64,000 bases of DNA. Source: JAXLWB01 sp046328715. GTDB taxonomy: Bacteria; Chloroflexota; Anaerolineae; Caldilineales; Caldilineaceae. Made by a program: the position numbers and the translations under genes. The notes under the pieces were generated by a model. The model saw nothing but the letters and a program-made list of their open reading frames with translations, had not been told where the DNA came from and ran no database searches. Positions 15,178 through 25,106 of this stretch are shown here, one piece after another. Each line of letters starts with the position of its first letter. The first letter of the stretch is position 1. Where the stretch lies: assembly GCA_046328715.1 (NCBI GenBank), contig JAXLWB010000017.1, positions 1 through 64,000 of the forward strand, written 5' to 3'.

Positions 15178-17882
15178 TGTGTCAATCCTACGGTTATTTT
15201 GACATCACTGAAGGTGATGGGGCCGCCAAAGGCCAAGAGTCCAATCCAGCCCTCCGAGCGTGGCATAAGAATATCTTTGGCGATTTCCTGATCATCTACC
15301 GAGATGGCTAAGCGATTGCCAGCAACACGGATGACGAGGTGATAGATACTATCCTCACTTTTCGGCAGTTCAGCAGAAGCACGCCCCAGAAAGGTTCCCG
15401 ATTCGTCAAAGCTCCCCCAAAAGATCGCTGCGCCGCCTCGAATAATGCGCACCATAAAGGCACCACTTTTTCGCCCACGGTCAGGCATGTGAAAAACCAG
15501 TCCGCCGCTGCTATCCGGTTTGGTAGCTAGTGTAATCAGTGCTTCGGCAGTGTAGTCTGAAGCATAAATACCTGTATTTAGGATGTAATCTGCAGCGTCA
15601 GGGATATTTTGTGTATAGGTTCCGTTAGTAACTGTCCAATCGCCATTGACAATTCGTTGGTCGGCAAAGGTCTGCGAGGATTGCACTGGGTTCGACACAG
15701 GTGTAGCGGAAACTACTCTTGCATCTTCCACATTCCCGACTGTAACCCAATCATAGGCAGCAGAACTTTGCGAGGTGATTAAGCCAATATAGCCATCGTT
15801 GCGGACCGTCTGTAATGATAGGTTTTCAACCAAGGGGCGATCATCCAGATAAAGGCTATAGGTTGTCTCCCAGCTTTCCACGCGCAGACGATGCAGTTGC
15901 GTTCCCGGATCCTCTACCGTTGCGTAGCCCTGACCGATAAACTTCCCATTCTCATCAAAATAACCCCAGAAGATACCGCCTGCGCGTCGCTCAGAAAAAC
16001 GGACCATATGTGCACCGTTGATACGGCCAGCAGAGGGAATATTAAAGAGCATGCCTGCCCCTGTGCCTTCAATATGCGTGATGGCTGCTTCGAATGCGTA
16101 GTTACGGAATGTATTCCCCGTATAGATCACGCTTTGGTCAAAGCCGGACGTATCACTTTGAACCAATCCATTATTTTCTATGCGCCATCCCTTACTGATC
16201 GGATGCCACTTTGGGTCAAGGGGAGGCTTGTTGAAATCGCTACGCAATACGGCATTTTTGCCAATCAGCAATGCCGGTGTCGGTGTAATCGGGGTTGACA
16301 GCGCTCTAGTGGCAGTAAACTGTTGTATAGGTCGAAGAGTCGGGATTCCTGCAACAACCGCGGTGCCCGAAATCATTCTGCTTGTGCTCAGTGCTCGAGT
16401 TGCAGCGAGCGAAGAGGTAACGGTTAGTGTTGCAGTTTTGCTTAGTGCGGACGTTGTGGTCAAGGTTGGACGCGGTGTTGGCGTGGCACGCTGTGTGGCG
16501 GTTGGGGCTAGCTCTGTGACAGTCAGCGTTGGCGTTACAGCGGCTTCGGCGACCACTTCCGACAAAACTGGGCTAGCTTTTACTGCGGGTAGTGGTTCAT
16601 TACCAAAGAGTGGGAATAGATCGACTTCGCTGTAGGCAACACTACTCCGGGCAGTAATCAAGCCGATGTGTCCACTCGTGCGCTGCAATGGAACATCGCT
16701 AGCAACCAACTGGTCATCCAGTAAGATTTTATAGTTGCTTTCGCCACTAAAGATACGTACTTGGTGAGGCTCATTGCCTGGCGGCTGCACAGGGACAAAT
16801 CCCTGGCGTGTAAAGTTGCCCTGCTCATCGTAATAGCCCCAAAAAAGTGCATCCGTCTGATCCGAAAAACGGACGACCTGTGCACCATTGAGTTGATAGG
16901 GTGAAGGCATATTAAAGAGAACACCGCCACCCACGCCAGCCAGGTGATGAAAGGTAACTCGCAAGGCAAAATTTTCAAAGGAACTGCCCTCATACCCGAT
17001 ACCGCTCTCTTGCACTGCTGGATTGGCCTGGACCAGCTCACCTTCCGAAACCGACCAATCATCGCCAAAGGGTACCCAGCCGGCGGCACCTGGCGCTTTG
17101 TCAAAATCACTCATATAGATCATTTCGCCGGGTTCACTTGGGTCAGCAGTCGTCAATTTGAGCGTATCGAAAGTCGCTGCTCCTTGGGTGTAAAAGCCAA
17201 CCAATCCACCTGTATAAAAGAGCGGGCGGCGCTCGATCAGATTTTGACCGTTGAGTTGCACCGTGTATGTATTGCCTAAAACATAAAGGTCGAGTCGATA
17301 GGTGTGCGAATCGACCGTCAAAGGCACGGTTACCTGCGGCACAAAGGTTTCGTTCTCATCGGTGTAGCCTGCAACCAATTGCATCGGGTTAATCTCGGCA
17401 CCCACTTGCCCGCTCACAGTCACCGTATGAGTAATGTAGACAAGATGCGACTCTTTGGTTAGTTGTGGGTATTGAGCATTAAAGTGGATGCCGGCAGCAT
17501 CTCCACTTTTGGAAAGCGTGAGATAGGTACTCAGATGATAGAGTTGGTCGGAAGCCAGCTTTTGTGGAATGAAGAGATGGGTAGGCTTGTTTAGGTTTGC
17601 AATCTGCGCCAAAGCCTGGTTACGAATCTGCCAAACACCATTTTCTGAAAACCAGAGTTTGGGGTCAACGTTATCAAAGTTCTGTACATAGGGCAATGTG
17701 TAGGCTTCAAGCCGTTGACCATTGGCAAAAAGCTGGGACATCCCCAAATAGAGGATCGCCAATACTACAAATACAATCAATCCCCCCCCAGCCAAACGTA
17801 GAAGTTTGGAATTGCTGTGGGGAACCAAGGTAAACCGGTGTACGAAATTGAACCGATCTTTTATACTTGTAACTTTATTCAT
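15174..17882 (-). CDS. membrane-anchored protein with four lectin-like (LamG/DUF1080-type) domains
   Basis: A 902-aa protein with a short cytoplasmic N-terminus, one transmembrane helix (~30-52, LRLAGGGLIVFVVLAILYLG) and an extracellular part made of four concanavalin-like beta-sandwich domains at about 60-248, 252-425, 548-722 and 740-900. Domains 2-4 are clear internal repeats (GAGMLFNIPS / GGGVLFNMPS / SSGGLVFHMPD, then GAxMVRF, then FWGxxDExGxF). A Thr/Ser/Pro-rich linker (~430-545) separates domains 2 and 3. Folds of this type bind carbohydrate or occur in glycoside hydrolases; no catalytic acid pair is obvious, so a glycan-binding or scaffold role is inferred. The gene lies between the large membrane protein (5-bp gap) and the mannosyltransferase (4-bp overlap), which suggests a role in assembling or displaying the same glycan. 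Confidence 0.7.
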   Translation of the reverse strand: MNKVTSIKDRFNFVHRFTLVPHSNSKLLRLAGGGLIVFVVLAILYLGMSQLFANGQRLEAYTLPYVQNFDNVDPKLWFSENGVWQIRNQALAQIANLNKPTHLFIPQKLASDQLYHLSTYLTLSKSGDAAGIHFNAQYPQLTKESHLVYITHTVTVSGQVGAEINPMQLVAGYTDENETFVPQVTVPLTVDSHTYRLDLYVLGNTYTVQLNGQNLIERRPLFYTGGLVGFYTQGAATFDTLKLTTADPSEPGEMIYMSDFDKAPGAAGWVPFGDDWSVSEGELVQANPAVQESGIGYEGSSFENFALRVTFHHLAGVGGGVLFNMPSPYQLNGAQVVRFSDQTDALFWGYYDEQGNFTRQGFVPVQPPGNEPHQVRIFSGESNYKILLDDQLVASDVPLQRTSGHIGLITARSSVAYSEVDLFPLFGNEPLPAVKASPVLSEVVAEAAVTPTLTVTELAPTATQRATPTPRPTLTTTSALSKTATLTVTSSLAATRALSTSRMISGTAVVAGIPTLRPIQQFTATRALSTPITPTPALLIGKNAVLRSDFNKPPLDPKWHPISKGWRIENNGLVQSDTSGFDQSVIYTGNTFRNYAFEAAITHIEGTGAGMLFNIPSAGRINGAHMVRFSERRAGGIFWGYFDENGKFIGQGYATVEDPGTQLHRLRVESWETTYSLYLDDRPLVENLSLQTVRNDGYIGLITSQSSAAYDWVTVGNVEDARVVSATPVSNPVQSSQTFADQRIVNGDWTVTNGTYTQNIPDAADYILNTGIYASDYTAEALITLATKPDSSGGLVFHMPDRGRKSGAFMVRIIRGGAAIFWGSFDESGTFLGRASAELPKSEDSIYHLVIRVAGNRLAISVDDQEIAKDILMPRSEGWIGLLAFGGPITFSDVKITVGLTQ

Positions 17883-17887
17883 ATCGT

Positions 17888-20884
17888 TTACTTTAAAGAA
17901 GAATCTGTTTGCAGATTCAAGGTTTTACAACAAAGCTCGTCCAAAGATTGCACCAAATGAACATTCTTGGGGAGAGTCAAGTTCTGATAGCTATCTTCGG
18001 GAATCAACAAAATCCCCTCAACCAACAACGGATCGCCATCTTTTTTATCAAAATAAAAGGTAGCTGAGCCTTTGGGAGCGTCAACCACACCAACGTCAAA
18101 ATATTGATAACGATAGTTCACGGCCACGATTTCACTAGGAATCAGCTTCGCTAGCTCTTCTGTTGAGTATTGGCTAACGTCCAACGGTGTGCGGTTGCTG
18201 TCGAAAACGGTACGCGAATCAAAAAAGGCCAGCGAATCTGGTGTTGCTTTGAGTTCAAGGTTGGTATGAAACCCTAATTTTTTTGCCGTTACCTCCAGGT
18301 TATTGACGGTCGCAGCCCCGCGCAACAAAATGCGATATTTGCCTGCTTCGGGAAACTTGGCATCAATGCGGAATTGGCTGATTTGTGGTAGGCCAATAAA
18401 GCTTCCTCGAATCGTCCCGAACAGGCCAGGTGTGATCATATTGAGACGATTCCACTTACTATCGGAAAAGAATTGAAAGAGGCGAAACATTGGCGACAGA
18501 TAGTAGGAACTGGGGACGATCGCAGGCTGAAAGGCAAAGATGCTGCTACTTGGACCGAAAAATGTGTCCGGATTGGCCTTGATATGGAGGTCAAGCATGG
18601 CAGCATGCACATCGTCAGTCAGGAGGGTAAGACTCGGATAGTTGGTCAGGTCATCCGAAACTACCAAGTGGCGCAAATCGTAATAACGGGTCAGATTCAG
18701 GTTACGCGAGAGCAACTGCATGAAGGTGTTCCAACTGGTGTCGAGCAGCAAGGGAGGGCGCGGCGCACGCGGAAGATCGATGGCCTCGTAAACCACGTAG
18801 CTATCATTTTCAAAGATTTTGCGCAGTGAATCAGTCAGATGATCTAGTTCAGGAATGACGACCTTCTCGATTTCGCGCAAATATTCAGCGCCACCCATTG
18901 TATTGGCAATCAACTCCTTGTTGATCACGATGTAGCGGAGATCGAGATCGCGCGAGATGTTGATCCACCAATCCTGCTGATAGTAGAGGCCGCGCAAGAG
19001 CAAAAAGAACTCAAACTTGTTGTCGGAATCACCGGTCAGGCCGTAATAGTAGCTCGGCAGATCGAGATAGTAGATGTGGAACTTGTCGATGAATTTGTGT
19101 TCAACCCCAGAAATATCTTCGATAATTTTGGCCGTTTCGGTGGGCGGCAAGACCACGACCTTGCCCGGTGGCATTTTTTCGAGTACGTTCTTCACTTCTT
19201 TGAGTGGTGCCACTGGATAGGGAGCCAAAAAATGACCAAAATCGCCCGAGGAAAAGGTCGTTCGGTATTGCCAACTACTAAAAAGTGGCACGAGAAAGAT
19301 CAGGGTGAGGAAGGGAAGGACCAGCATACTGAATTGCGGTGCAAACGAACGCAACCAACGTTCCAACTGCTTTGTCATCCACAACACGGTGATCGGCAGC
19401 AACAGACAAGCCATCATAAATAGGATCAGTTCAAAGCGGTGAGGAAAGCGCAAGACCTGAACGATGGTGCTGGTCAATTTGATGATCAAATCGCCCAGCG
19501 TCGATTGCATATCATTGGCAGCGAGGCTGATAAAGGCAATCGTGCGATGAAACGTCGGCATCCATTCTGGTTTGGAATAGCCCAGGGTGGCCCACATCGA
19601 AAAAAAGACATTGAAGTAAGCGCTTACCATAAATTGCCGTCGTGGCCAACTATTGAACACTTGACGACGACACGCTGGCACAAGGAGAGGAACAAAAAGC
19701 AAGATTGTATAAATTGCGTTGGGATAGCGGGGATCTTTGGCAAGGTAATCACCGCTGATCATCTTGTCCATAATGCCTGCCATGTCAAAGGCCAACAGAT
19801 GATCGTAGGAGATCGAAGCGTCGGTGATAAAGTAGAAGTCACCAGGCACCGTCTCCGAAAGGTTCGGCACGCCGCGCAGCGCGTAAAATTTTACAAAGAG
19901 GCCGTAGGGAATCAACGTCAGAAAGCCTAGCAGCACAAATGACATGATGCAGCGCGTAAGTGTGAAATAGCGGGTGAGTCCCCAAATCTGTCGTACTCCT
20001 TTAGGCGAGCAATAGGGCCACCACTGGCGCAATGGAAAGAAGAATTTACGCCATTTGCCCAAAGGGAATAAGTTGCGCACCGCACCACTAGAGAGATAGA
20101 CGATGATCTCCAAAAGTACCAAGCTCGCCACGGTCATGCTCAGATACAACGCAAACAGGATCAGATAATGAACGGCAGGATTTAGTAGCGTGATGATGCA
20201 CGAATTGGCAATGTTGCGATAGGGGTGTTTGATCTCGAAGATCAGCCCTTGGGTCAATTGGGCCGCTGCGATCAGAAACATACTAAAACCCAGCACAAGC
20301 GTGTAAAAGTGGGTAACCTTGGAATAGGTGAGGATCAGAAAGATGAGTGCGACTGGCATGGCTGATGCCACATAGACAGCGGTGGGCGAAACAGAAAATG
20401 GGCCGGCGGCTTTTTGATGGACCAACTCAACTTCTGGCACTTCCTCTTCTGGCTCGTTCTCAACAGGCGTTGCCAGGCTAACGGTGAGAAATCGACTGGT
20501 CGCCAGGTAGGCGGCATAGGTGACACCAGGAATCACCAGAATAATAGCAAAGGGCAGAACCTTATAATAGCGCACCCAAGTTGTCAGGATGGCATAGCGT
20601 ACCCGAAATTCGTAACCATTGGTCAATTGGTTGAATTTGCCAGCAGCCTGGTCGATCAATTGGCTGGTTGGATTAAAAAAGGGCACCAATTCATCGCCAT
20701 TGATGACGGCATCGCCTCGTAAAATTGATGGAATGCTGGCAGCGACACCACGAAAGATAAAAAGCGAGCTTCCAAAGTAAAGGACAGCCACCAGCAACGC
20801 AATCCAGCGTGCCGACAAGTACAATTTGCTCCGTATGCCCGAAGATGCCGGAGTTGTTTTGTGTACCGTCGCAACTATCGCCAC
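17888..20884 (-). CDS. large polytopic membrane protein, GT-C glycosyltransferase-like
   Basis: A 998-aa protein with about 12-13 hydrophobic segments in its N-terminal 570 residues and a long hydrophilic C-terminal half. An acidic DE in the first extracytoplasmic loop (INGDELVPFF) and the overall plan resemble GT-C glycosyltransferases and YfhO-like proteins, but no family can be named with certainty. The C-terminal part (VVVLPPTETAKI, LDLRYIVINKELI) resembles the soluble region that follows the membrane part in such proteins. GTG at 20884 is the start, with GGGAG ~11 bases upstream inside the end of the pyruvyltransferase gene's flanking sequence. Context (flippase, pyruvyltransferase, mannosyltransferase) supports polysaccharide assembly. 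Confidence 0.55.
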   Translation of the reverse strand: MAIVATVHKTTPASSGIRSKLYLSARWIALLVAVLYFGSSLFIFRGVAASIPSILRGDAVINGDELVPFFNPTSQLIDQAAGKFNQLTNGYEFRVRYAILTTWVRYYKVLPFAIILVIPGVTYAAYLATSRFLTVSLATPVENEPEEEVPEVELVHQKAAGPFSVSPTAVYVASAMPVALIFLILTYSKVTHFYTLVLGFSMFLIAAAQLTQGLIFEIKHPYRNIANSCIITLLNPAVHYLILFALYLSMTVASLVLLEIIVYLSSGAVRNLFPLGKWRKFFFPLRQWWPYCSPKGVRQIWGLTRYFTLTRCIMSFVLLGFLTLIPYGLFVKFYALRGVPNLSETVPGDFYFITDASISYDHLLAFDMAGIMDKMISGDYLAKDPRYPNAIYTILLFVPLLVPACRRQVFNSWPRRQFMVSAYFNVFFSMWATLGYSKPEWMPTFHRTIAFISLAANDMQSTLGDLIIKLTSTIVQVLRFPHRFELILFMMACLLLPITVLWMTKQLERWLRSFAPQFSMLVLPFLTLIFLVPLFSSWQYRTTFSSGDFGHFLAPYPVAPLKEVKNVLEKMPPGKVVVLPPTETAKIIEDISGVEHKFIDKFHIYYLDLPSYYYGLTGDSDNKFEFFLLLRGLYYQQDWWINISRDLDLRYIVINKELIANTMGGAEYLREIEKVVIPELDHLTDSLRKIFENDSYVVYEAIDLPRAPRPPLLLDTSWNTFMQLLSRNLNLTRYYDLRHLVVSDDLTNYPSLTLLTDDVHAAMLDLHIKANPDTFFGPSSSIFAFQPAIVPSSYYLSPMFRLFQFFSDSKWNRLNMITPGLFGTIRGSFIGLPQISQFRIDAKFPEAGKYRILLRGAATVNNLEVTAKKLGFHTNLELKATPDSLAFFDSRTVFDSNRTPLDVSQYSTEELAKLIPSEIVAVNYRYQYFDVGVVDAPKGSATFYFDKKDGDPLLVEGILLIPEDSYQNLTLPKNVHLVQSLDELCCKTLNLQTDSSLK

Positions 20885-20888
20885 TGAA

Positions 20889-22040
20889 TCATTTGCTCCC
20901 CGACAGGGCCAAGCGTTGTTTCAACGTTTGGAAATACTCTGTCAACTCTTGTCGCAACGATCCACTGCGGCATTGGAGATGTTTGCCCACCGCATCACTG
21001 TTTTCGATCAGTTTGGAGAGGCGAGTCTCTAACTGCTCTGGCGCAAAGGGGGTGTTAATATCAATCGCATAGTCGTTCATCCCTAATCCGTTGACCAATT
21101 CGCTCACCTTGACATCGTACATCAATGCCAAGAACGGCTTATTCAAGATCGCCGCCATGACCAAGGAGTGCAGACGTTCGGCCAACAGCAGATCACATTG
21201 ATCGATAATGGCGGCTGCCTCACGGAATGTCTCAGGCCGATGTTGATGAACTTCGATCTCCGGAATCCGTTCCCGAAAAGCGGCTAACATCTTATAATCG
21301 TTGTCTGGGTTAAACTGTGACTGCATGGGCAGCGTATGAATCTCGATTGGGTGGTGTTGATTGAAAGCACGCAGTCCACGCTCTAGGCTTTGCATGAACG
21401 TTTCCCAATTGTTGGGATTTTCGATGTTGTAGTTTAGATTGAGGGCAATGCGCACTTTCTTGGCAGCGGACCAACACTCCTCAGCTTTGAGCAGAGCGGG
21501 CGGCGTCACAAATACAGCATCGGGGACAAGTCGTACTCTTTCTGGCGACAGACCGATGCGCAAACAAGTATCATAGGACTTTTTGTCGCGCACCGAGAGA
21601 ATATCAACCTGACGCAGAATCAAACCAGCCAATCGCAATCCCCATGGCGTCTTGATTGGCCCGACACCGATATTACTCATCACAATCGGTTTGCGAGCTA
21701 GCCAGTGCGTGAAGGTGACAGTGAGTAGCACCATCATCAAGGTTGAATAGCGACTTCGTCCAACACTGGCATAAAGTTCTTTGATAATGCTGCCCCCACC
21801 AAAGAAGAGCAGATCACAATTCCATAGCGAGCGCAAAAAACGTCCACGCTCATTCGCAGTATGGAAGACATCGACCTGAAAGCGCGGTTGTAACTGTGCG
21901 GTTGTAAAGGCCGGGTCGTAGGAATTGACAGAATAGCGGTGCTCTTCGCCCAGTTGCGTTAAAAACGTCTCTAACAAAAGTTCGTCACCGATGTTGTATT
22001 GACCATGTGTGCCAAGGAAAACAATCTTTTTTTGTTTCAT
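20889..22040 (-). CDS. polysaccharide pyruvyl transferase family protein
   Basis: Cytoplasmic protein of 383 aa with the hallmark GTHGQYNIGDELLLETF near the N-terminus, LLFFGGGSIIKEL, SVRDKKSYDTC and the C-terminal LLLAERLHSLVMAAI, all typical of the CsaB/WcaK polysaccharide pyruvyl transferase family. Members add ketal-linked pyruvate from phosphoenolpyruvate to cell-surface sugars. Its ATG overlaps the stop of the flippase gene (ATGA), so the two are coupled, and the membrane-protein gene follows after four bases. Confidence 0.88.
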   Translation of the reverse strand: MKQKKIVFLGTHGQYNIGDELLLETFLTQLGEEHRYSVNSYDPAFTTAQLQPRFQVDVFHTANERGRFLRSLWNCDLLFFGGGSIIKELYASVGRSRYSTLMMVLLTVTFTHWLARKPIVMSNIGVGPIKTPWGLRLAGLILRQVDILSVRDKKSYDTCLRIGLSPERVRLVPDAVFVTPPALLKAEECWSAAKKVRIALNLNYNIENPNNWETFMQSLERGLRAFNQHHPIEIHTLPMQSQFNPDNDYKMLAAFRERIPEIEVHQHRPETFREAAAIIDQCDLLLAERLHSLVMAAILNKPFLALMYDVKVSELVNGLGMNDYAIDINTPFAPEQLETRLSKLIENSDAVGKHLQCRSGSLRQELTEYFQTLKQRLALSGSK

Positions 22041-23317
22041 TTACTCAACCCATCCCAAATCAGCGTAATCACAAATAGGACGGCCATCAGTCCAACCTGC
22101 ACCCAAACCACCTGGCCGAGCGTGTTGTGCAAAAACCAGAGTAAAAGCACCTGAGCGACACCTGCGGCAATACTCCAATAGCTGCCAGCAGTGTTGCCAA
22201 TCGAAAGCCGATAGTTGATAACCACATTCGCCAGCGCGTAAAACATCGTAGCCAAGGCATAGAGCCAAAGCATCGGCGCAATCGAAAGGTAGGCAGGGCC
22301 AAAGAGCAGGTTGACAATCGCCGTAGGCACGAAGAACATGGCGGCGATAATCACCAAGGAGCCAACGCCAACCACGGCCAATCCAGCAAAAAGCAAAGGT
22401 CGATGCGCTTCTCCTCGTCGGTAGCGCTGGGCCGCAATCGGGAAAATTGCCGTAATGATCGACCAGGTTGCAAAGAAGACGATTCGCCCGCTCAAAGCTA
22501 ACGCAGCGTAGTAACCTGCTTCTTCGGCAACAAAGAAACGACGCACGATCAGAATATCGCTGTTGTTGATGAGAATCTGGCCGAGTTGGGCCACCAGCAC
22601 AGGCGCACAATAGCCCAACACCTCGCGCCGGGTCTGCTGATTCAACGCCTGTGCCTTGGGCAGACCAATCCCCGCGCGCTGCGCTACCAGCCAGGTCGCC
22701 ACAAAGGAAAGTCCAATGCCAATCACTGCACCATTCACACCCCAGCCCAGACCAACCAGCAGCAGACTGACGATCAAGCGTGAGGCCATTTCACTTTGGT
22801 AGCTGATGGACAGCCAGCCAAAGCGTGTCCGCCCCTGCAAAATGCCGCGATCGACCCCTTGTAGTAAATAAAAGGGGACAAATAAGCCAAAGACGACAAA
22901 AGGCACGGTTGAGTTTGTGTCGAAAAATCCCGACCAAAGCACGGCACCGAGGGAAAAGATCACCACCAGCCCAGCCCCAATTCCCATTGCAAGCTGCAAC
23001 ATCCAACGGCGGGCATCGGCAATGGCCTGAGGATTCTGATCGGCACTGTAAAGCGCACTAAAACGTGCCATCGGCGTCTGCAACCCAGCAGTGAGAAAGG
23101 AAGTCACCAAGAATAGGGTGACGATCAGGCTAAGGTCGGCAAAATCGGCTGGGCCAAGCCAGCGCCCTAGAAGCAGATTGAAGATGTAGTTACCAGCATT
23201 GACGAGGGTCGCACTGATAAAGAGCAGGGCCGCGCCCGAAAGCAACTGGCCTTGTCCCTGCCCGTTGCTCCGCCGATCCATCACAGCTTTGATTGAACTA
23301 CTCGCCAGACGCATCAT
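22037..23317 (-). CDS. Wzx-like oligosaccharide flippase
   Basis: A 426-aa MOP/PST-superfamily membrane protein with about 12-14 transmembrane helices (GNYIFNLLLGRWLGPADFADLSLIVTLF is the typical opening, shown here as evidence of the Wzx-type N-terminus). It moves lipid-linked glycans across the cytoplasmic membrane. ATG 23317 is preferred over the longer frame because AGGA lies nine bases upstream; a second ATG follows at once. It overlaps the pyruvyltransferase start by four bases, and it is 64 bp downstream of the hybrid kinase gene on the same strand. Confidence 0.88.
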   Translation of the reverse strand: MMRLASSSIKAVMDRRSNGQGQGQLLSGAALLFISATLVNAGNYIFNLLLGRWLGPADFADLSLIVTLFLVTSFLTAGLQTPMARFSALYSADQNPQAIADARRWMLQLAMGIGAGLVVIFSLGAVLWSGFFDTNSTVPFVVFGLFVPFYLLQGVDRGILQGRTRFGWLSISYQSEMASRLIVSLLLVGLGWGVNGAVIGIGLSFVATWLVAQRAGIGLPKAQALNQQTRREVLGYCAPVLVAQLGQILINNSDILIVRRFFVAEEAGYYAALALSGRIVFFATWSIITAIFPIAAQRYRRGEAHRPLLFAGLAVVGVGSLVIIAAMFFVPTAIVNLLFGPAYLSIAPMLWLYALATMFYALANVVINYRLSIGNTAGSYWSIAAGVAQVLLLWFLHNTLGQVVWVQVGLMAVLFVITLIWDGLSK

Positions 23318-23381
23318 CGTTTTTCGTCCTAAAAAGTAGCAAAGTAGCATCGGACTCGATACTCTTCAACTTTGCAACTCT

Positions 23382-24875
23382 TTAACTTTTCCCAGGCAAC
23401 CAGGTGTTCAAGACCTGGCGCAACTTTTCTACATCAAATGGCTTGCTGATATAGTCATCCATGCCAGCCGCTAGGCACTTTTCGCGATCCCCCTTCATGG
23501 CATTCGCTGTCATGCCAATAATCGGGATATGCCCACCCGTCTCGCGTTCTGCTGCACGGATACGGCGTGTTGCTTCCAGACCATCCACTTCAGGCATCTG
23601 CCAATCCATCAGCACCAGTCGGTAACGGCGAGGATTGTTGAGAATGATGCCGATTGCCTTGAGTCCTGTGTCGGTAACATCGGCCTCGTGCCCCAGTTTC
23701 TTGAGGCGAGCCAGCGCAACTCGTTGATTATTCTCGTGATCTTCTACAATCAGTATCACAGGGTGATCGGCAACCTCAAGTGCTGGTGCCGGTAACTCAA
23801 GCAGTTCTGGTTGGGGAACCGCTGGCGATACTTCCACTCTGCTACTCTGAACGTGTGCGAGCGTACCATTACGCCCAATCGAGTGTTGCCCAATCGGCAA
23901 TGGCAGCGTGACGGTAAATCTCGAGCCCATCCCTGGTTCGCTCTCCACTTCAATCTCACCACCCATTAAAGTAATCAACCGTTTGGTAATCGCCAGACCT
24001 AAACCAGTTCCACCATAACGACGGGTAGTTGAGCTATCGGCTTGGATAAAGGCATCGAACAAACGGCGCACTGTTTCGGGGCTCATACCAATGCCGCTAT
24101 CGCGTACTATCATTTGGACGGGAATGATTGGCTCTTCACGTCCAGCAGTTAATTGCGGAGGAAGCTGTTTTCCGCGTTGGACACGGATGATGATCTCGCC
24201 CTCATTGGTAAACTTGATTGCGTTGCCGACCAAATTCATCAAGATTTGGCGCAAGCGCACACTATCACCGACGACTGTTTGCGGTAGATCGGGTGCAACA
24301 TAGCTAAAGAGCGCAATCTCCTTTTCTTCAGCTTTACTACTCAACAACTTAGTGACACTTTGCACCATCTCCGGCAGAGAAAACTCGCTCTTTTCAAGAA
24401 CCAACTTGCCAGCTTCAATCTTGGAGAAGTCAAGAATATCGTTGATGATGTTGAGTAGCCGTTTTGATTCTTCATAGGCAACTGAGGCATATTCAATCTG
24501 CTCATCCGACAAGGCAGTCTCCAACAACAATTCGGTCATGCCCATAATGCCGTTCATCGGCGTGCGAATTTCGTGGCTCATCGTGGCCAGAAACTCAGAT
24601 TTCAAGCGCGAGGCTTGTAATGCCTGATCGCGTGCCGCAGCCAAATCAGATTCCATTCGAATCCGGTCGGCAATTTCGTGCTGAAGTCGAGCATTGATGT
24701 CCAGCAATTCATTGGTTCGTTCTTGAACACGCTCCTCCAAGTGGGCCGCCAAAGCTCGCAACTCCTGATTGATCTGGTAGAGTTGCGAACTTTTCTGTTC
24801 CAGAAAATCTTCTGCAGCTTTGCGAGCACTTCGTTCACGCTCTAAGGAACGTTTGAGAATGGCGATCTCATCCAT
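23382..24875 (-). CDS. soluble hybrid histidine kinase
   Basis: Cytoplasmic hybrid kinase of 497 aa. A coiled-coil N-terminus (ERERSARKAAEDFLEQKSSQ) links to HisKA with phospho-His in FLATMSHEIRTPMNG, HATPase (NLVGNAIKFTNEG, DSGIGMS, GGTGLGLAI) and a C-terminal receiver with phospho-acceptor Asp in LVLMDWQMPEVDG. It has no sensor domain of its own. The RERxARKxAE...LE.KS opening resembles kinases that I recall being encoded next to H-NOX gas-sensor genes, and here the stop of the H-NOX-like fragment is only three bases upstream. The catalytic half is nearly a copy of that in the LacI-sensor kinase at 8233-11781. It is probably the signal input of the partner-switching module upstream. Confidence 0.9.
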   Translation of the reverse strand: MDEIAILKRSLERERSARKAAEDFLEQKSSQLYQINQELRALAAHLEERVQERTNELLDINARLQHEIADRIRMESDLAAARDQALQASRLKSEFLATMSHEIRTPMNGIMGMTELLLETALSDEQIEYASVAYEESKRLLNIINDILDFSKIEAGKLVLEKSEFSLPEMVQSVTKLLSSKAEEKEIALFSYVAPDLPQTVVGDSVRLRQILMNLVGNAIKFTNEGEIIIRVQRGKQLPPQLTAGREEPIIPVQMIVRDSGIGMSPETVRRLFDAFIQADSSTTRRYGGTGLGLAITKRLITLMGGEIEVESEPGMGSRFTVTLPLPIGQHSIGRNGTLAHVQSSRVEVSPAVPQPELLELPAPALEVADHPVILIVEDHENNQRVALARLKKLGHEADVTDTGLKAIGIILNNPRRYRLVLMDWQMPEVDGLEATRRIRAAERETGGHIPIIGMTANAMKGDREKCLAAGMDDYISKPFDVEKLRQVLNTWLPGKS

Positions 24876-24878
24876 AAT

Positions 24879-25106
24879 TTATACAATCGGTCTAAGTACA
24901 AATCTAACGAGTAAGCCTGAACCGTTGGAAAGCTCCGCTTGTGCAACCTCAATATTTTCGTTGAAATGACAGGCACAACCGTGAATCAAGCCTCGAGCCA
25001 AGTCAGAAATTGCTCGATTTGAACGGTAAAGCATGATCAGAGCACCTTCGGGAGTACGACAGCACTCGAAGTTAGGTAGTTCTGCCGCTGGAATAGCTAT
25101 CGACAC
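24879..25106 (-). CDS. 75-aa protein resembling the C-terminal half of an H-NOX (heme-NO/O2 binding) domain
   Basis: Small ORF from GTG 25106, overlapping the 3' end of the receiver gene by 35 bp in another frame (+1) and ending three bases before the kinase. Its text FECCRTPEGALIMLYRSNR, followed by DLARGLIHGCACHFNENIEV, matches the C-terminal lobe of H-NOX domains, including the YxSxR heme-propionate motif (YRSNR). The N-terminal half with the proximal heme histidine is missing. Either it is a stand-alone fragment, or receiver and fragment were one fusion protein broken by a frameshift. The tight spacing to the kinase argues that it is translated. Assignment by motif recognition only; no clear Shine-Dalgarno sequence. 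Confidence 0.55.
   Translation of the reverse strand: MSIAIPAAELPNFECCRTPEGALIMLYRSNRAISDLARGLIHGCACHFNENIEVAQAELSNGSGLLVRFVLRPIV

Noticed and set aside
22041..22610. 189-codon minus-strand ORF overlapping the flippase
   Set aside because: It lies fully inside the flippase gene in another frame and its Cys/Trp/Arg-rich translation resembles no family.
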